The translations under genes and the position numbers were made by a program. The notes below the pieces were generated by a model, which saw nothing but the letters and a program-made list of their open reading frames with translations, did not search any database and was not told the origin of the DNA. Below are positions 43,561 through 56,928 of a stretch of DNA of 64,000 bases, one piece after another. Each line of letters opens with the position of its first letter. Position 1 is the stretch's first letter. Source of the DNA: Flaccisagitta enflata (lineage: Eukaryota; Chaetognatha; Sagittoidea; Aphragmophora); assembly GCA_965153355.1 (NCBI GenBank), contig OZ231128.1, positions 43,276,001 to 43,340,000 on the forward strand. Reading direction: 5' to 3'.

Positions 43561-43994
43561 TGAATAATTAAAAAAAAACAAATAAAGAATGAATGAATGG
43601 ATAAATGCGTAGATGAAAGAATGATGATATACAGATACATAGGTAGGTATTAAGATGAAGAAAGAAAAAAAACAACAAAGAATAGATAAATGAAACAACA
43701 AAGCAATTTGCAATTTGAAAAACCACAATCAATAAGACGCCGAAGAGATGGTCATATGATTGTCACCAGGCCGATAATTAGAGAAAAACACAGGTGGTAC
43801 AGCATTCCCTTTCCTCCATTCAACTGTATAAATCGTGATAATGCATAGAAATATGAGCAGCCCCTTGCTGCTGGGTACGTACTCGTAGCTCGCGCCGAGG
43901 TTTCCAAACGGTTTGATATACGATGAGATCGTGACGAAAGGAAGCCAAAGGCGCAAATTGCACCCGCAGTACCAGCCCCTTTGTAAATGGGGAG

Positions 43995-44103
<109 letters not shown>

Positions 44104-44734
44104 GCAGGCTAAAAGATGAGAAACACAACTGTGAGATAGAAAGAAAGTGAAAAAGACGAGAAGGTAGAAAGACAGCAAGAAAGAGAAAAGGTCGAGTGAG
44201 GGTAAATGATATAACAAAGACAGAAAGAAAGAAAAAAAGAACAGAAACAAATAAAGAGTATCCAAAAAAGAAAAAAAAAAGAAAGAAAAAAAGAAAAAAA
44301 GAACATTGCCAAAAAGAAAGTGAGAAAATGCGAGGCTATGGAAGGGAAACGGAACACAGGAAATATGGGAAGAAAGGATATTAAGAAGGTAAAGAAAAGG
44401 GAAATGGAATCAAGGGAATCATGAGCAACAATGGAATTCTTCCCTTGATACTGTTGAAGCTTCATTGCTTTTGGCAAAAGGAAAGGCTGAGCCGATATCG
44501 AACCGCGCCTCTTTGATGTGTAGCTGAGGCTTTGTGTGTTTGTACGGAGGACGGAAGGCCTGTCCTCTGTTCCTAGACATGAGTCAATACTCATATGTGA
44601 CTATCTATACTCTACACCATAGCTTCATCTGCTGTAAGCTGCCGCGCCTGTGGTTCTACCAATGACTTCAGAGTTCAGATTTCATATTCCTGGAATGGAC
44701 TTCAAAAGCTGAAATCAGCCATCCACGCCAGAAA

Positions 44735-46772
44735 TCAGCCATCCACGCCAGAAATTAGCCATCGTCGTAAGTAATCAGTCAATCCTAATCGGCGCAAGAT
44801 CGATGGAGAAAATTGAGAAAGTGAATTACGACGAGCCGCCGCCTCCACCGCCACCGCCTCTACTTCCTCCTCCACGGCCGTCTCCACCGCCACCTCCTCC
44901 GCCTTCCCTTCCTTATCTTCACTTTCTTCCCGTCTCTCTCTTTGCCTCTTTATCAGTCTCTCTTCTTCTCCATCTTTCGTCTGCTTTTCTTCCTCACTTT
45001 TTTCTTCCATCTCCGATGATAGTTTTTCTCTTCTCATTCTTCCTCCTCCTCCTCGTCTTTTCTTTCTCATTGTCTCCTCTTTAATTACCGACTCATTCGT
45101 TTTCTTTGGTGACATCCCCTCAGTGACGTACTTTTTCGCCTCCCTTTTCTTTTCAGTTTCCTTTTCCTTTTCCCGTTCCTCTTCCTCCTCTTCTGCTTCT
45201 TCCTCCTCTGCTTCTCCCTCTTCCCCTTCCTCTTTCTCCACCTTATCGTTACTGTCATCCGAAGAAAAAAGGAGTCTATTTTTCTCGTTTCCCTTTTCTT
45301 CATTCATTGTATTTTCTTCGTTCTTTTTCCTTATCGTATCTTTTCTCCGCTCGTGTTTCATATCTTGCTCTGTCTCCTTCTCCTCCTCCTCCTTTTCTTC
45401 CCTTTCACAGTTAGCTTTCAGCCATCCTAGGTGTTTTCTGCACCTTGTTCCCTCTTTCCCACTTCTTTCTCCTTTAGTTAATGACATTTCTTTAGCTGTC
45501 TCCTTCTTCATCACCACCACTTTAGAGGAAGCGGCCTCTTTTGCCGCCGCCGCCGCCGATACATTTTCTGATACCACCGCTGCCACCACCGTCGCCGCCG
45601 CCGCCGCCGCTGCAGCCGCCACCATCTCCGGTCTCACTCTGTCATCGTTTCTTACCACGATAACATTTTTCTTTCCATTAGCTTCGTTAGTGTCGCCGGC
45701 GACGTCGGTACCGAAAGCGACGTCGGTACCGAAAGCGACGTTGCTGCCGAAAGCGTCGTGGCTGCCGAAAGCGACGTAACGCTCATCTTGTTCGCCGGTA
45801 AAAGCACCGGCCGATCCGCTGCCTCTACCAGAAAGGCACTCCACACCCAAATCACCACCAAGCGAACGAACGTAAGTTTTACGAAACTGACCAATGAGAG
45901 AAGAGAGACAGTGAAAAAAGCCTCGATTAATGGGGATGAAAGGAAACGAAAAAATACGCCTCCAACTAAAACCTCGAGCAACGGCCGTTGACGTTTGGTT
46001 GTCGACAACGACGCCGGCGTTACGTTTGAAGCCAACGTCACCTTTGACGCCCGCGTCACTTTTGATGCCGCCGTCACTTTTGAAGCCAGCGTCACTTTTA
46101 AAGCCGGCGTCAATATTGACGGGAGCGCCGCTAAGAAAACCGGCGAAGACGCCTTTTGTTTCCTCGACTACGTCACTGACGTTATTACTGACATTCGTTG
46201 ACGATGGAAAGCGCCTCTCCTGGTCAATCCGATTACGCATTTGTGAGAACCGACGACGACAACTGTGAGAATCACAACCGGCGTCAACAAGTTCGAAATT
46301 GGCGTCGATAAGTTCAAGATCTGCGGCGTTGAAGAGTTTGAACTCGGCGTGTTTTCTCTTCTCGATCTTGACGTCATTAACGCCTTCTTCGCCAATGTCG
46401 ATGTGATGACAAGAACAACGACGACGATGACAGTTGATGACAGAAAGAGGGGAAAGAGACGACCATTGTGATGATGATGGAAGAAGGTGGTGAAGGGGAA
46501 GAGGAGTGAGAGAAGGAGGAGGAGGAGAGAGAGACGACGATTGTGGCGATGATGGTGGAGGGTGATGATGGTGAGGACCATTGGAAGGGGTAGACGTAGA
46601 CAGAGGAGAAGCATGAGGAGGAGGAGAAGGAGGAGAAGGCGATAAAAAGCATCGGCAATTACGACGAGGAGAAAAGTGAAAGGTTTGAATTGTCGTTTGA
46701 CGCGAGCCGATGTCGTCGACGCTTTTATAAGCCGCCTTTGACGGTGACAACCTGAGGAGAGAGAGAGAGAGA

Positions 46773-46858
<86 letters not shown>

Positions 46859-46889
46859 CAGAGAGAGACAGAGAGACAGAGAGACAGAC

Positions 46890-46920
<31 letters not shown>

Positions 46921-47065
46921 AAGAGAGAGAGACAGACAGACGTCCAGAAACAGACAAAAAGTCAAAAGACAGACAAACACGGTGACATAGCCGGAGACCG
47001 GAGAGACGGAGAAAGAAAGACATAAGGAGCAGGACGGCAACAGACAGCAGCACACAGGGAGTCAT
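44735..47065 (-). CDS. Possible long exon, 776-aa repetitive protein
   Basis: The frame starts at ATG 47065 (reverse) with a hydrophobic leader MTPCVLLSVAVLLLM, like a signal peptide. Microsatellite-encoded LSVCLSV repeats follow, then a P/S/H-rich segment. A less repetitive middle has short tandem units (AGFKSDAGFKSDGG and VAFGTDVAFGTD). A long E/K-rich region and a C-terminus LGLTDYLRRWLI close it. I recognise no family. For it: 2.3 kb without a stop, including about 700 bp that is not simple sequence and is CpG-rich. Against it: much is GA- or CAGA-derived repeat, and no introns or upstream signals were confirmed. Confidence 0.35.
46778..46935 (+). repeat. (CAGA)n and (AG)n
   Basis: CAGA blocks at 46778-46813 and 46880-46920 with AG between; they encode the LSVC repeats of the reverse-strand frame. 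Confidence 0.95.
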
Positions 47066-47169
47066 CGTGTACACGAGACAAAGGTAGAGGCAGAAGGGTG
47101 GCGACAGAGAGGTGACGTGACAATGTGGAAGAACAAAAGAGGAGAAAGGGGAAAAAAATGTTCAAATTA

Positions 47170-47580
47170 ATAATTTGCATAGACATCGTTCCCTAGCTGC
47201 CGCAAACGCTGCCGCAACCGGTGCCGTAATTTTTGCTGACGTGGCAAAACTGCAAAGAACCAGGTGAAAGGGGGGGAGAGGAGACGGGCGTGGAGTCGAT
47301 AGGCAGGACAAGGATAAAGAAAACAAAATAATGAATGTCTCATAAGAGAGAAAGAAAAAGAAATAAACACAGAAAAAATATGGAGGTAGAAAGAAAAATG
47401 GCATGAAAGAATAAGACAAAATGTGAGAAAAAAAAAAAACGCAAAAAAGAGGGAAAGAAAAAAATTAAGATAAGAGGAAATAGAAGAAAAAGAAATGAGT
47501 TGAACAAAAGGATCGGAAAAATTGATGGCCAGAAGAAAGCAAAAAGGAATATCAAGCGGTTAAAAAAAAATGTTTTAGAA
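47170..47580 (+). other. Purine-rich stretch, no gene seen
   Basis: AGAAAGAAAA-type low complexity from about 47340. Confidence 0.4.
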
Positions 47581-47817
47581 AATAACGGTGTCCTTAAAAA
47601 CTAGTACGCGACTTAAAATAGAACTGGGCTCTATCGTATAGGTGGTGTTGGTCAGCCCCTTGAAAGCAGTAAATCAAAACTCAATGTTGACAAACTGATC
47701 CACAGACGGATGGACAGGCTGACCGACGATAGCTTATAGACAAAACGTGGCACTGCGTCAAAACTCGGAAATGAAACGAAACACCAAAATATAAGGCCAT
47801 GGAGGGAGAGAAAGACA

Positions 47818-47842
47818 CAGACAGACAGACATACAGACAGAC

Positions 47843-47875
<33 letters not shown>

Positions 47876-47876
47876 G
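47818..47876 (+). repeat. (CAGA)n microsatellite
   Basis: Short interrupted CAGA/AG array. Confidence 0.9.
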
Positions 47877-47994
47877 AGATTTTACCTCTTATGACAAAGT
47901 AATTTCGTAGCAAAAAACATCAGTCTCAAGTAGCTAAATAGATGCTCAAGTATCTAAAGGAAATCGTCAAAAGTACCTAAATTAGTAGCTGGTA

Positions 47995-48585
47995 CAGTAC
48001 CTTCCGAGCAAACTCGGCTAAAACTGGAGGATTGATTTTTGTTACTTTAATTTCATTTTTAAAACTTCATTTTTTGTATTTGACTTAATTAAAAGATACT
48101 TAATTCCTTGAACATATTTGGCTGTCAAAAAAAATAACTCGTGAAATCAAAGTGCATGAAGACATCAATATTGAGTGTTCTAACCCAGACCATTGGATTT
48201 GGCAGAAAATTTTACTTATCGTAGACTACAAGAACAGCTCAATGAGACAATTACTTCAAGTTTTATAGGCATTTAAAGTTTTTAAGAACAATTGTCCTTA
48301 AAAACTTAAAATAGCTGTAGAACCTGAACTAATAGTCTGATTGAGCTATTCTTATAGTCTAGGATAGGTAAAATTTTCTGCTGAATCCAATGGTCTCGGT
48401 TAGAACACTCCATATTTATGTGTTCATGCACTTTGATTTCACGAGTTATACCCTTTTGACAGCCAAATATGTTCAAGGAATTAAGTATCTTTTTATTAAG
48501 TTCGATACAAAAAATAAAGTTAGAGAAATAAAATTAAACATAAATTAATCCTTCAGTTTTAGCCGGGTTTGCTCGGAAGGCACTG
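47995..48585. mobile_element. Palindromic foldback MITE, ~295-bp arms
   Basis: The left arm CAGTACCTTCCGAGCAAAC ... TAGACTACAAGAACAGCTCA matches the reverse complement of the right arm (GTGCCTTCCGAGCAAAC ... TAGACTATAAGAATAGCTCA) along nearly its whole length, at roughly 85-90% by eye. The ends carry CCGAG-CAAA-CTCGG. No TA or 8-bp target duplication is evident. Confidence 0.8.
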
Positions 48586-48599
48586 TGTCTAAACGTCTT

Positions 48600-49490
48600 T
48601 TTTGATAGCTAAGCACTCCTCTATAGTAGCTACAGGATGACTTTAGCTACCTGGTAGTTAAGTCAGCGACCAAGTTGAAGAGTTAAAGAACCGTATCGTT
48701 TCGGTATAATGGTCTTTTTTCGCTTTCTATTTAATAGATATTATTCTTTCAATTTGAAGGCTTGATAACAGTCAAACTAATAATTTTGACTTAAAGTTAA
48801 TTAAAGTTTTTTTCTTATCTCCCTTGATAAAAAAAATCCAGAATTACTTGCGGTTCCAATTCTAGTTCACTGTATATTTTGAGTTTTTCTTACCAATTAT
48901 GAGAAGTAATTCAAAAACGGCATTATGCAAATGACAGTATGACTGATTTCGTTAGTAGCATTTCATGACAGCATCACTTTTCAAGTAATGGAGATGAAAA
49001 TGGTTGGATTTTGATTTTGATTTTGAATTCAGAAAACAAAATAACTGATTACCTTCGTAGCTCTAACCGTCTAGACTGGCTGTCCTTTATATCTCGCACG
49101 ACCTAACGGATAACACGTGTATTTTGACTCCCTAGTTCCTCCCAACCGTTTCTATGTATTTTTTCGTTCATTCGTCAATGCTCACAGGAATATCATTAAG
49201 CTTTTTATACTTTTGCCTCAACTTTATCTGCCCAATCAATTCATTTGCTCGTATTTTATACATTCACCGTTTTCCCGTCTATTCTCTGCATGCTGAATAT
49301 ATCAATCCTCTCATATTTCTCCTGACCTTTTTTTTCCTTTAAGACTTCTTCTTTTTTTATTTTTCCTGCTGTTTCCTTTTGTTTGTTCAGCTTTTTGATT
49401 TTTTAAAATTATATTCTCTTCTCTGAATCAGCCAGATAAATCTTTTTTTTTTCATGTCAATCTTTCTTACCTAGAAATTCTAGTAGAATC
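48600..49490 (+). other. AT-rich unique stretch
   Basis: No supported feature. Confidence 0.35.
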
Positions 49491-49540
49491 CAAGATGCTG
49501 AATATCAATCCGTCTACTGGACAGTACACATTCTTCATCC

Positions 49541-49922
49541 GTTCATTCATTCATTCATTCATTCATTCATTCAGTGTTTCATTAAATTTCATTCATTCAT
49601 TCATTCATTCATTCATTCATTCATTCATTCATTCATTCACTCATTCATTCATTCATGAATTCATGAATTCATTCATTCAGACAGTCAGTTTGTTATAAAT
49701 GCTTTCGTTCATTTATTCATTCATTCATTATTTCGTTCAGTCATTGATTGATTGATTCATTCATTCATTCAGACAGTCAGTTGTCATAAATTCTTTCGTT
49801 CAATTGTTCATTCATTCATTCATTCATTCATTCATTCATTCATTATTTCATTCATTCTTTCATTCATTCATCTATTCATTCATTCATTCATTCATTCATT
49901 CATTCATTCATTCATTCATTTA
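49541..49922 (+). repeat. (ATTC)n array with higher-order repeat
   Basis: ATTC tracts are interrupted twice by CAGACAGTCAGTTTGT / CAGACAGTCAGTTGTC-type sequence about 95 bp apart. Confidence 0.95.
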
Positions 49923-49975
49923 TTCAAATAGTTTTTGACATAACACAAACATGCACGACTACATCTCCGAGTACT

Positions 49976-50212
49976 TTTAGTCGCTGCCTAGGCGACTCTA
50001 TCAGAGGCTGTGTCCCTTGGTCGGTCTGAGTGTCCGAATGTCCGGAACGCGAAATTTTGCATTTTGCTGAAAAACGGATCTTGACCATCACAGCTCCTGC
50101 CTCAATACAGCAATACAGCCCCCGCCCACCCACATACTGCCTCTGCCCACCCCCATTACTGCCCCTGCCCACCAGCAGCGACTACTGATTGGCCGTGTAT
50201 CCGGCCTTGTTG
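49976..50212 (+). repeat. Family A repeat, + copy
   Basis: Head stem AGTCGC-TGCCTAG-GCGACT, no GTCC array, repeated CTGCCCACCC units, tail TTGGCCGTGTATCCGGCC. Confidence 0.75.
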
Positions 50213-50360
50213 TTATAACAATTGATATAGTAGTAGATTCACTCTGTACTTATACTAGATTCACTCTGTACTTATACTATCAATTATATCATGGAAAAAA
50301 AAATCTTCGGCCCTGTAATACAAACATATTTATTGGCATAGAAATGAATCAGTTAGTAAT

Positions 50361-50477
50361 TCATGAATAATCAGTGTGAGCTCCCTTTGGCTGAATCAGG
50401 ATCGCCATTTGTTGGAGAAGTGTTTTGTAGAGCTTCTCGATGTATTCTGGAGTGATGGCTCTCCAGATCTTTCTTAC
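50361..50477 (-). pseudogene. Tc1-like transposase C-terminal remnant
   Basis: Reverse-strand reading gives IWRAITPEYIEKLYKTL, then ILIQPKGAHTDYS and a stop at 50361-50363. Tc1-like transposases end with a W..I..E.I..L motif and a KGG.T-like tail, so this is probably the last 38 codons of one. Nothing further upstream is recognisable. Confidence 0.55.
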
Positions 50478-50530
50478 AATTCTTTTTTACCTTTTTTTCC
50501 GCTGCATTTACACTCATAGCTACTAAAAGA

Positions 50531-50811
50531 CACATCAAATCATAGAAAAATTGGTGACTACAAGGAAGCCCTTTAAAATTGCAAGCTGTCTACGCAAACC
50601 GCATCTGTTTAGCTCAATGCCTTTAGAAGAAATTAAAAAAACAGTGAAGTGATCTCTTTTAAAATTTGTTTAGAAAAGGCACAAGCAAAATTGAAGTATT
50701 TCAATCAAAGTTGAATAACTTTTGAATGCATTGAGCTAGAGGGATGCGGTTTGCGTAGATCTCTTGCAAATTTGAAGGGCTTTAATTATCTAACCAATTT
50801 TCTGATGATTC
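50531..50811. repeat. Imperfect palindrome, ~281 bp
   Basis: CTACGCAAACCGCATC and TAGCTCAATGC on the left recur reversed on the right (GATGCGGTTTGCGTAGA), continuing to the ends AAAATTGGT / ACCAATTTT. Confidence 0.7.
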
Positions 50812-51061
50812 TCACCTGAGATATACATGTAAACATGCCGGAAGATTTTTTTTCCAAGATAGTATACACCACGCGTATTTTTTTTCCCGGTCAGTTTGTG
50901 CGCAGGAAATGATTTCTGGCAGTGACGCGTGAAATTTGCGATTGCTTGTACCATTTTGTAACAGAAGGAAAGGATCAGCAAATACCGAGTTGAGGGGGGG
51001 GGGGTGAGGTAAGGTCAATCGGATGGGACGTCACTCAGAAAACCGCAGATAACACTGAGAC

Positions 51062-51064
<3 letters not shown>

Positions 51065-51100
<36 letters not shown>

Positions 51101-51130
51101 TAGAGTGAGAGTGAGAGAGATAGAGAGAGT
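51065..51130 (+). repeat. (AG)n microsatellite
   Basis: AG with a few T interruptions. Confidence 0.9.
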
Positions 51131-51387
51131 CAAGAGGACCGACAAACAGATATAGCTAAAGAACCACACACAAGCATATACTCTGACGCGAGGGCTGACT
51201 CTTCAGCCCTCGCCTATCATCTTCTGATAAAATAAACCATAAGAGGGAATAAGGACCTGAGAAATCATAACAAGATAAAACAAAAGAAGATGTGGAAGAA
51301 AAAGAAAAAAAAAGAAGAAAGAGAGAGAAAGGAAGAAAGAAAGAAGAAAGAAGAAAAGAAAGAAAGAAAAAAATAGGAAAATAGTTG

Positions 51388-52033
51388 CAAAAAGCGTTAG
51401 ATGGTCAGCGGTACCCACTATTGCCCTATGTGTGAGTGTATGTGGGTGTGGTGGTTAGAGGGGCAGCGGCCCCGAAGGGGCACCAAGCTGACCTATGCTA
51501 TTTTATTTGAGCCTCCAAGGCTGGAATTATGGCCTCAAAGAGGAATTGGGGCCTTGAGGCTTGGAGTAGAGCCTTGAGGCTTGGATTTGAGCCTTGAAGC
51601 AAGGATTATGGCCTCGAGGCTGGAATTATGGCTTCAAGGCTGGAATTATGGCTTCGAGGCTGGAATTATGGCTTCAAGGCCGGAGTTGGGGCTTTGAGGT
51701 TTGGATCTGAGCCTTGAGGCTGGGATTTGAGCCTCAAGGCTGGGATTTGGGCCTCAAGGTTAGAATTTGGATCTCTGGGGTAGAGAACATAGGCCTCACA
51801 GCTAGAATTTGGGCCTCAGGGCTAGATTTTGGGCCTCATTGGCTGGAATTTGGGCCTCAAGGCTAGATTTTGGGCCTCAAGGTTAGAATTTGGATCTCTG
51901 GGGTGGAATGTGGCCTCACAGCCAGAATTTGAGCCTCCAAGGGGGGACAGACGGAGGAGGAGAAGAAGGAGAAATTTCTCCATGTGTGAAAGCATAGGTC
52001 ATCGGCCCCTTCGGGGCCGCTGCCCAAAAAGGG
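51388..52033 (+). repeat. Family B element (B2), both arms
   Basis: Left: GCGTTAGATGGTCAGCGGTA, GGGGCAGCGGCCCCGAAGGG. The interior has about 20 units of 21-24 bp, consensus like GGCTGGAATTTGGGCCTCAA. Right: GTGTGAAAGCATAGGTCATC and GGCCCCTTCGGGGCCGCTGC. Confidence 0.88.
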
Positions 52034-52114
52034 ACTCATGGTGCTACTTCGGTGATTTTTTTTTCAAGGTTTTTTTTATACTGTATCTGTTTTAGATCGG
52101 CACCGAAATAGAGT

Positions 52115-52805
<691 letters not shown>

Positions 52806-52917
52806 TGATAGAAAAGGAGAGCAGAGCTTTATTCGCCAACAATAATGCAACAGGCAAAGGAAACATAAGCCAAGGGCCAAGGAAACGGACGGATTGAATG
52901 TCCTCAAGCGTTGAGTC

Positions 52918-53133
<216 letters not shown>

Positions 53134-53185
53134 ATGTGTTTGTGTGTGTTTTGTATTTTTAAACAATAAAGCTAATAAACAAAAA

Positions 53186-53189
<4 letters not shown>

Positions 53190-53258
<69 letters not shown>
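53190..53258 (+). repeat. (AC)n microsatellite
   Basis: About 34 units, 60 bp after the (GT)n tract and complementary to it. Confidence 0.97.
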
Positions 53259-53261
<3 letters not shown>

Positions 53262-53514
53262 CAAACACACAAACAAACGCGCACAAACCAACACACAGAA
53301 AAACATACATTGGGCGCAAAACAGACAAAAAAGAGGAGAAAGAGCATCTCGGCTCCAACGGCAATATCTCTCCCTTTTCTCCCTCTTTTTTTTCCATTTT
53401 CACTTAGTCTTTCCATTTCGAGTCTAGACTACTTTGCAAACATGTTGCACTTGATAGCTCAGTCTGTCTGCGGTTTACCGTCTTGCGGGTTGCGAGACTC
53501 TTCCTGCTTTTTTA

Positions 53515-53582
53515 AAGGTCGCCTGCTAAGCGATTCTATAAGAGGATGTGTCGTCATTCTGTCGGCAGTTTCGTAGGTAAGC
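53515..53582 (+). repeat. Family A repeat, truncated
   Basis: GTCGCCTGCTAAGCGATTCT followed by ATAAGAGGATGTGTCG. Confidence 0.55.
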
Positions 53583-53649
53583 AGGTCTGAACCTCACTTA
53601 TGGATGATGATTCAATCCGATTCAATCATTGCAGAAAACTTCTCATCTC

Positions 53650-54250
53650 CTAATAGTCGCAAAAGCGTTAGATGGTCAGCGGTACCCGTTGCCCCTATGT
53701 GAGTATATGTGGATGTGTGATAGTGAGAGGGGCAGCGGCCCCGAAGGGGCCGATGACCTATGCTTAGTAAGTTTTGAGCATTGAGGCCATGATAGGAGCC
53801 TTGAGGCTGTGATTTGAGCCTCGAGCTGTGATTTGAGCCGCAAAACTGTAATTTGCCTCTTAAGGCTGTGGTTTGAGCCTCAAGGCTGTGATTTGAGCCT
53901 CAAGGCTGTGATTTGAGCCTGCAAGCTGTTATCTAAGCCTCAAGGCTGATGCTGGGATTTCAGCATCAAGGCTGGGATGTGAGCCTCAAGGCTAGAATTT
54001 GGGCCTCGAGGCTAGAATTTGGGCTTTGAGGCTAGAATTTGGGCCTTCAGGGCTAGAATTTTTGCCTCGAGGCTAGAATTTGGGCCTTGATGCTAGAATT
54101 TGGGCCTCAATGCTAGAATTTGGGCCTCAAGGCTAGGAGAGCTTCAAAGGGGGTGGACGGAGAAGGAGAAGGAGAAGAAGGAGAAGAAGGAGGAGAAATT
54201 TCCCCTATGTGTGAAAGCATAGGTCATCGGCTTCTCGGGCCGCTGCCCAA
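53650..54250 (+). repeat. Family B element (B2), both arms
   Basis: Left: GCAAAAGCGTTAGATGGTCA to GGGGCAGCGGCCCCGAAGGG and GATGACCTATGCTTAG. About 18 units of GGCTAGAATTTGGGCCTC type. Right: GTGTGAAAGCATAGGTCATC and GGGCCGCTGCCC. Confidence 0.88.
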
Positions 54251-54718
54251 AAACGGCTTTACTGCTGAAATTAAATTTTTAATGATCGATCTACATTACA
54301 AATGCCGTTGGTTGTGTTTTCATCCTTGTCCATGCGTCGGGTGCTGATGAGCATTGTCCATTGTCCATTCAAAAGAAACAAAGTTTCAAAATTCATTTGG
54401 TAAAATCAAATCTGATATCAGGAGAGAAACCTAGCTATGGACAATAGGATGACGGACCGACGGACTATCTAAAATAAAGTTGTGCACACGATATTGCAGC
54501 TGAAAGAAGGCGTTTATCCGACCTAAGCTCGAAATCAACCAGTTGCAACATGCCCATGGGCTCGCAATTGCCGCCCATGATTTTTCGCGCAACGCAATGC
54601 AAACAAATGATTGGGTCAAAACGTTAGCCCTTTTCCTTTACTATGTTTGCTCCATGCGCAATCTGATCTACTCTCTTATTTTGCTGTTTTTTTTTCTCCG
54701 CCCCTCCTTTTGTACATC

Positions 54719-54723
54719 CCTCC

Positions 54724-54794
<71 letters not shown>

Positions 54795-54830
54795 AGTCTA
54801 TCCGTCTGTCTGTCTGTCTGTCTGTCTGCC

Positions 54831-54883
<53 letters not shown>

Positions 54884-54896
54884 GTCTGTCTGTCTA
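54719..54896 (+). repeat. (TCTG)n microsatellite
   Basis: About 44 units with a few variants. Confidence 0.97.
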
Positions 54897-54915
54897 ACAA
54901 ACCGTCTGTTTGTCT

Positions 54916-55329
<414 letters not shown>

Positions 55330-55388
55330 TACTTACCGGCTCGCGTTATGTTTTGATTTTTGTTGATATCCACTCCGGCAAGCCAAGA

Positions 55389-55390
55389 GA

Positions 55391-55457
<67 letters not shown>

Positions 55458-55468
55458 ATTGTTATTTA

Positions 55469-55525
<57 letters not shown>

Positions 55526-55526
55526 G
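55389..55526 (+). repeat. (GTT)n microsatellite, two blocks
   Basis: 55389-55455 and 55468-55526, separated by ATTGTTATTTAT. Confidence 0.96.
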
Positions 55527-55737
55527 AATTTTTAAGCCGCATCAAAATATGATGACGATGATGACAAGGCCGTGGGTAAATCCGGTCCTTCTCCTCTCTT
55601 ATCTCGTCCCACAGTCTGTCTTTTTCTCTTTCATCCACCACCACTTTTTCTCCTCCTCCTTCTCCTCTTCCTCCTCCTCCTTTCTGGCCTCCACTTTCTC
55701 CTCTTTCAAAGGGAGATTCTTCCCCGTCAAAGTGCAG

Positions 55738-55876
55738 TGCACGCGACTCTACAACCCGCTTTGTCTGTCCGTTGGATGGTCGGTCGATTGGTCAGTCATG
55801 TTTTACTTTTTTTCATAATTTTATTTCTTTGACCATACTTCTCCCGCCCAAATGGTCGTGTATCCGGCCTTGTTAA
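55738..55876 (+). repeat. Family A repeat, + copy
   Basis: TGCACGCGACTCTACAACCC, GTCTGTCCGTTGGATGGTCG, and tail GTCGTGTATCCGGCCTTGTT. Confidence 0.75.
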
Positions 55877-55879
55877 CGA

Positions 55880-56580
55880 TTTGGTCTAGTTTGGTGCTTT
55901 ATATTTTCACTACAGATTGGTTGGTGGAAATCTTCTGGAGTCAATATAGGAAAGAAATAAGTAAAAGAGACTATCAATTTACATCCATTGTAGGCAGAAT
56001 TCTGTTTGAGGCGAGTCCTTAAGAGTGGGGTTCGACTGTATGATACAGGACCAGTAAAGATGGGTTTTGGTAACCTACTGCCTGTCTTATATCCACATTG
56101 GCTGCTATGCAATGGTGATTTTGTTGTTTAAGCCTTAGTGGCGGGGGGGGGGGGGGTTATAAAGAGAATGGGGAAAAAGCTTCCACAGTGATGATAGGGG
56201 AACATGAAAAAGTATCGGCTGAGGCGGCGGCCCTATTGAAATAATATCCCCTGTCTACAATAAATCTTGACTTCAATGAGGCGATTTCAGGGGAAACCAA
56301 CCAAATCATGAAAACCCTCAAATCATAGATTTCGCTTATTTTTGGTGTAAATGTTCGCACTGGGAAATTACACTTTTTTTTATAAGCACCTTGTTTATAA
56401 GCACGCTCAGCCTCAGTTATTGGGAAAATTTAAGCGCATTGCTATGTATGTTCCAGGCTGAGATTTTCAATTAAAAAAAAATTCTTGGAGAGTTTCAAAC
56501 AATATGCCAATTTTTAGTTATTTTTGGTTGGAATTACACAAAAACCAATAGAAACGGATCTTGTTAATTTCAGTATTTTT
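55880..56580 (+). other. Unique stretch with a G-run
   Basis: A run of 13 G lies near 56143. No gene recognised. Confidence 0.35.
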
Positions 56581-56586
56581 GAGCAA

Positions 56587-56720
56587 CAAGGTACGCGGGG
56601 TCACAATATCGTTGCGGAAGGGTGGGCAGGGGTATCCAACCCCCAGCCTCATCCAATCCACACCCCCAACCTCCCTCCAACACACCCCCACACTAACAAT
56701 ACCTTGTGTTCAATCTCAAA
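56587..56720 (-). repeat. Family E repeat end
   Basis: AAGGTACGCGGGGTCACAAT followed by GGAAGGGTGGGCAGGGGT, reverse of the 35970-36022 tail. Confidence 0.55.
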
Positions 56721-56928
56721 GTGGGAAAAGTAAAAAACTTATATTCTTAAACGCAACCAGTCAGTGATTTTAAATCATTTTTCTCTTTGAGTATTATGTT
56801 TGACGTTTTTTGTATAAAAATTTCATTGGTCTAGCCTTAATAGTTTGTCCACAACATCAATTTTAAGTAAAACAAGTATGTATAGTTTGAGCTAAAAAAA
56901 CCCTCATTTCAATCATGACAGTTTTTTT

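Noticed and set aside
43006-43728. Long frames of KKERKKERK / SFFLSFFLS type
   Set aside because: They are translations of (GAAA)n in several frames on both strands and carry no independent coding evidence.
44461-44545. Possible tRNA because GGTTCGAT occurs on the reverse strand
   Set aside because: No acceptor stem or anticodon arm can be built around it.
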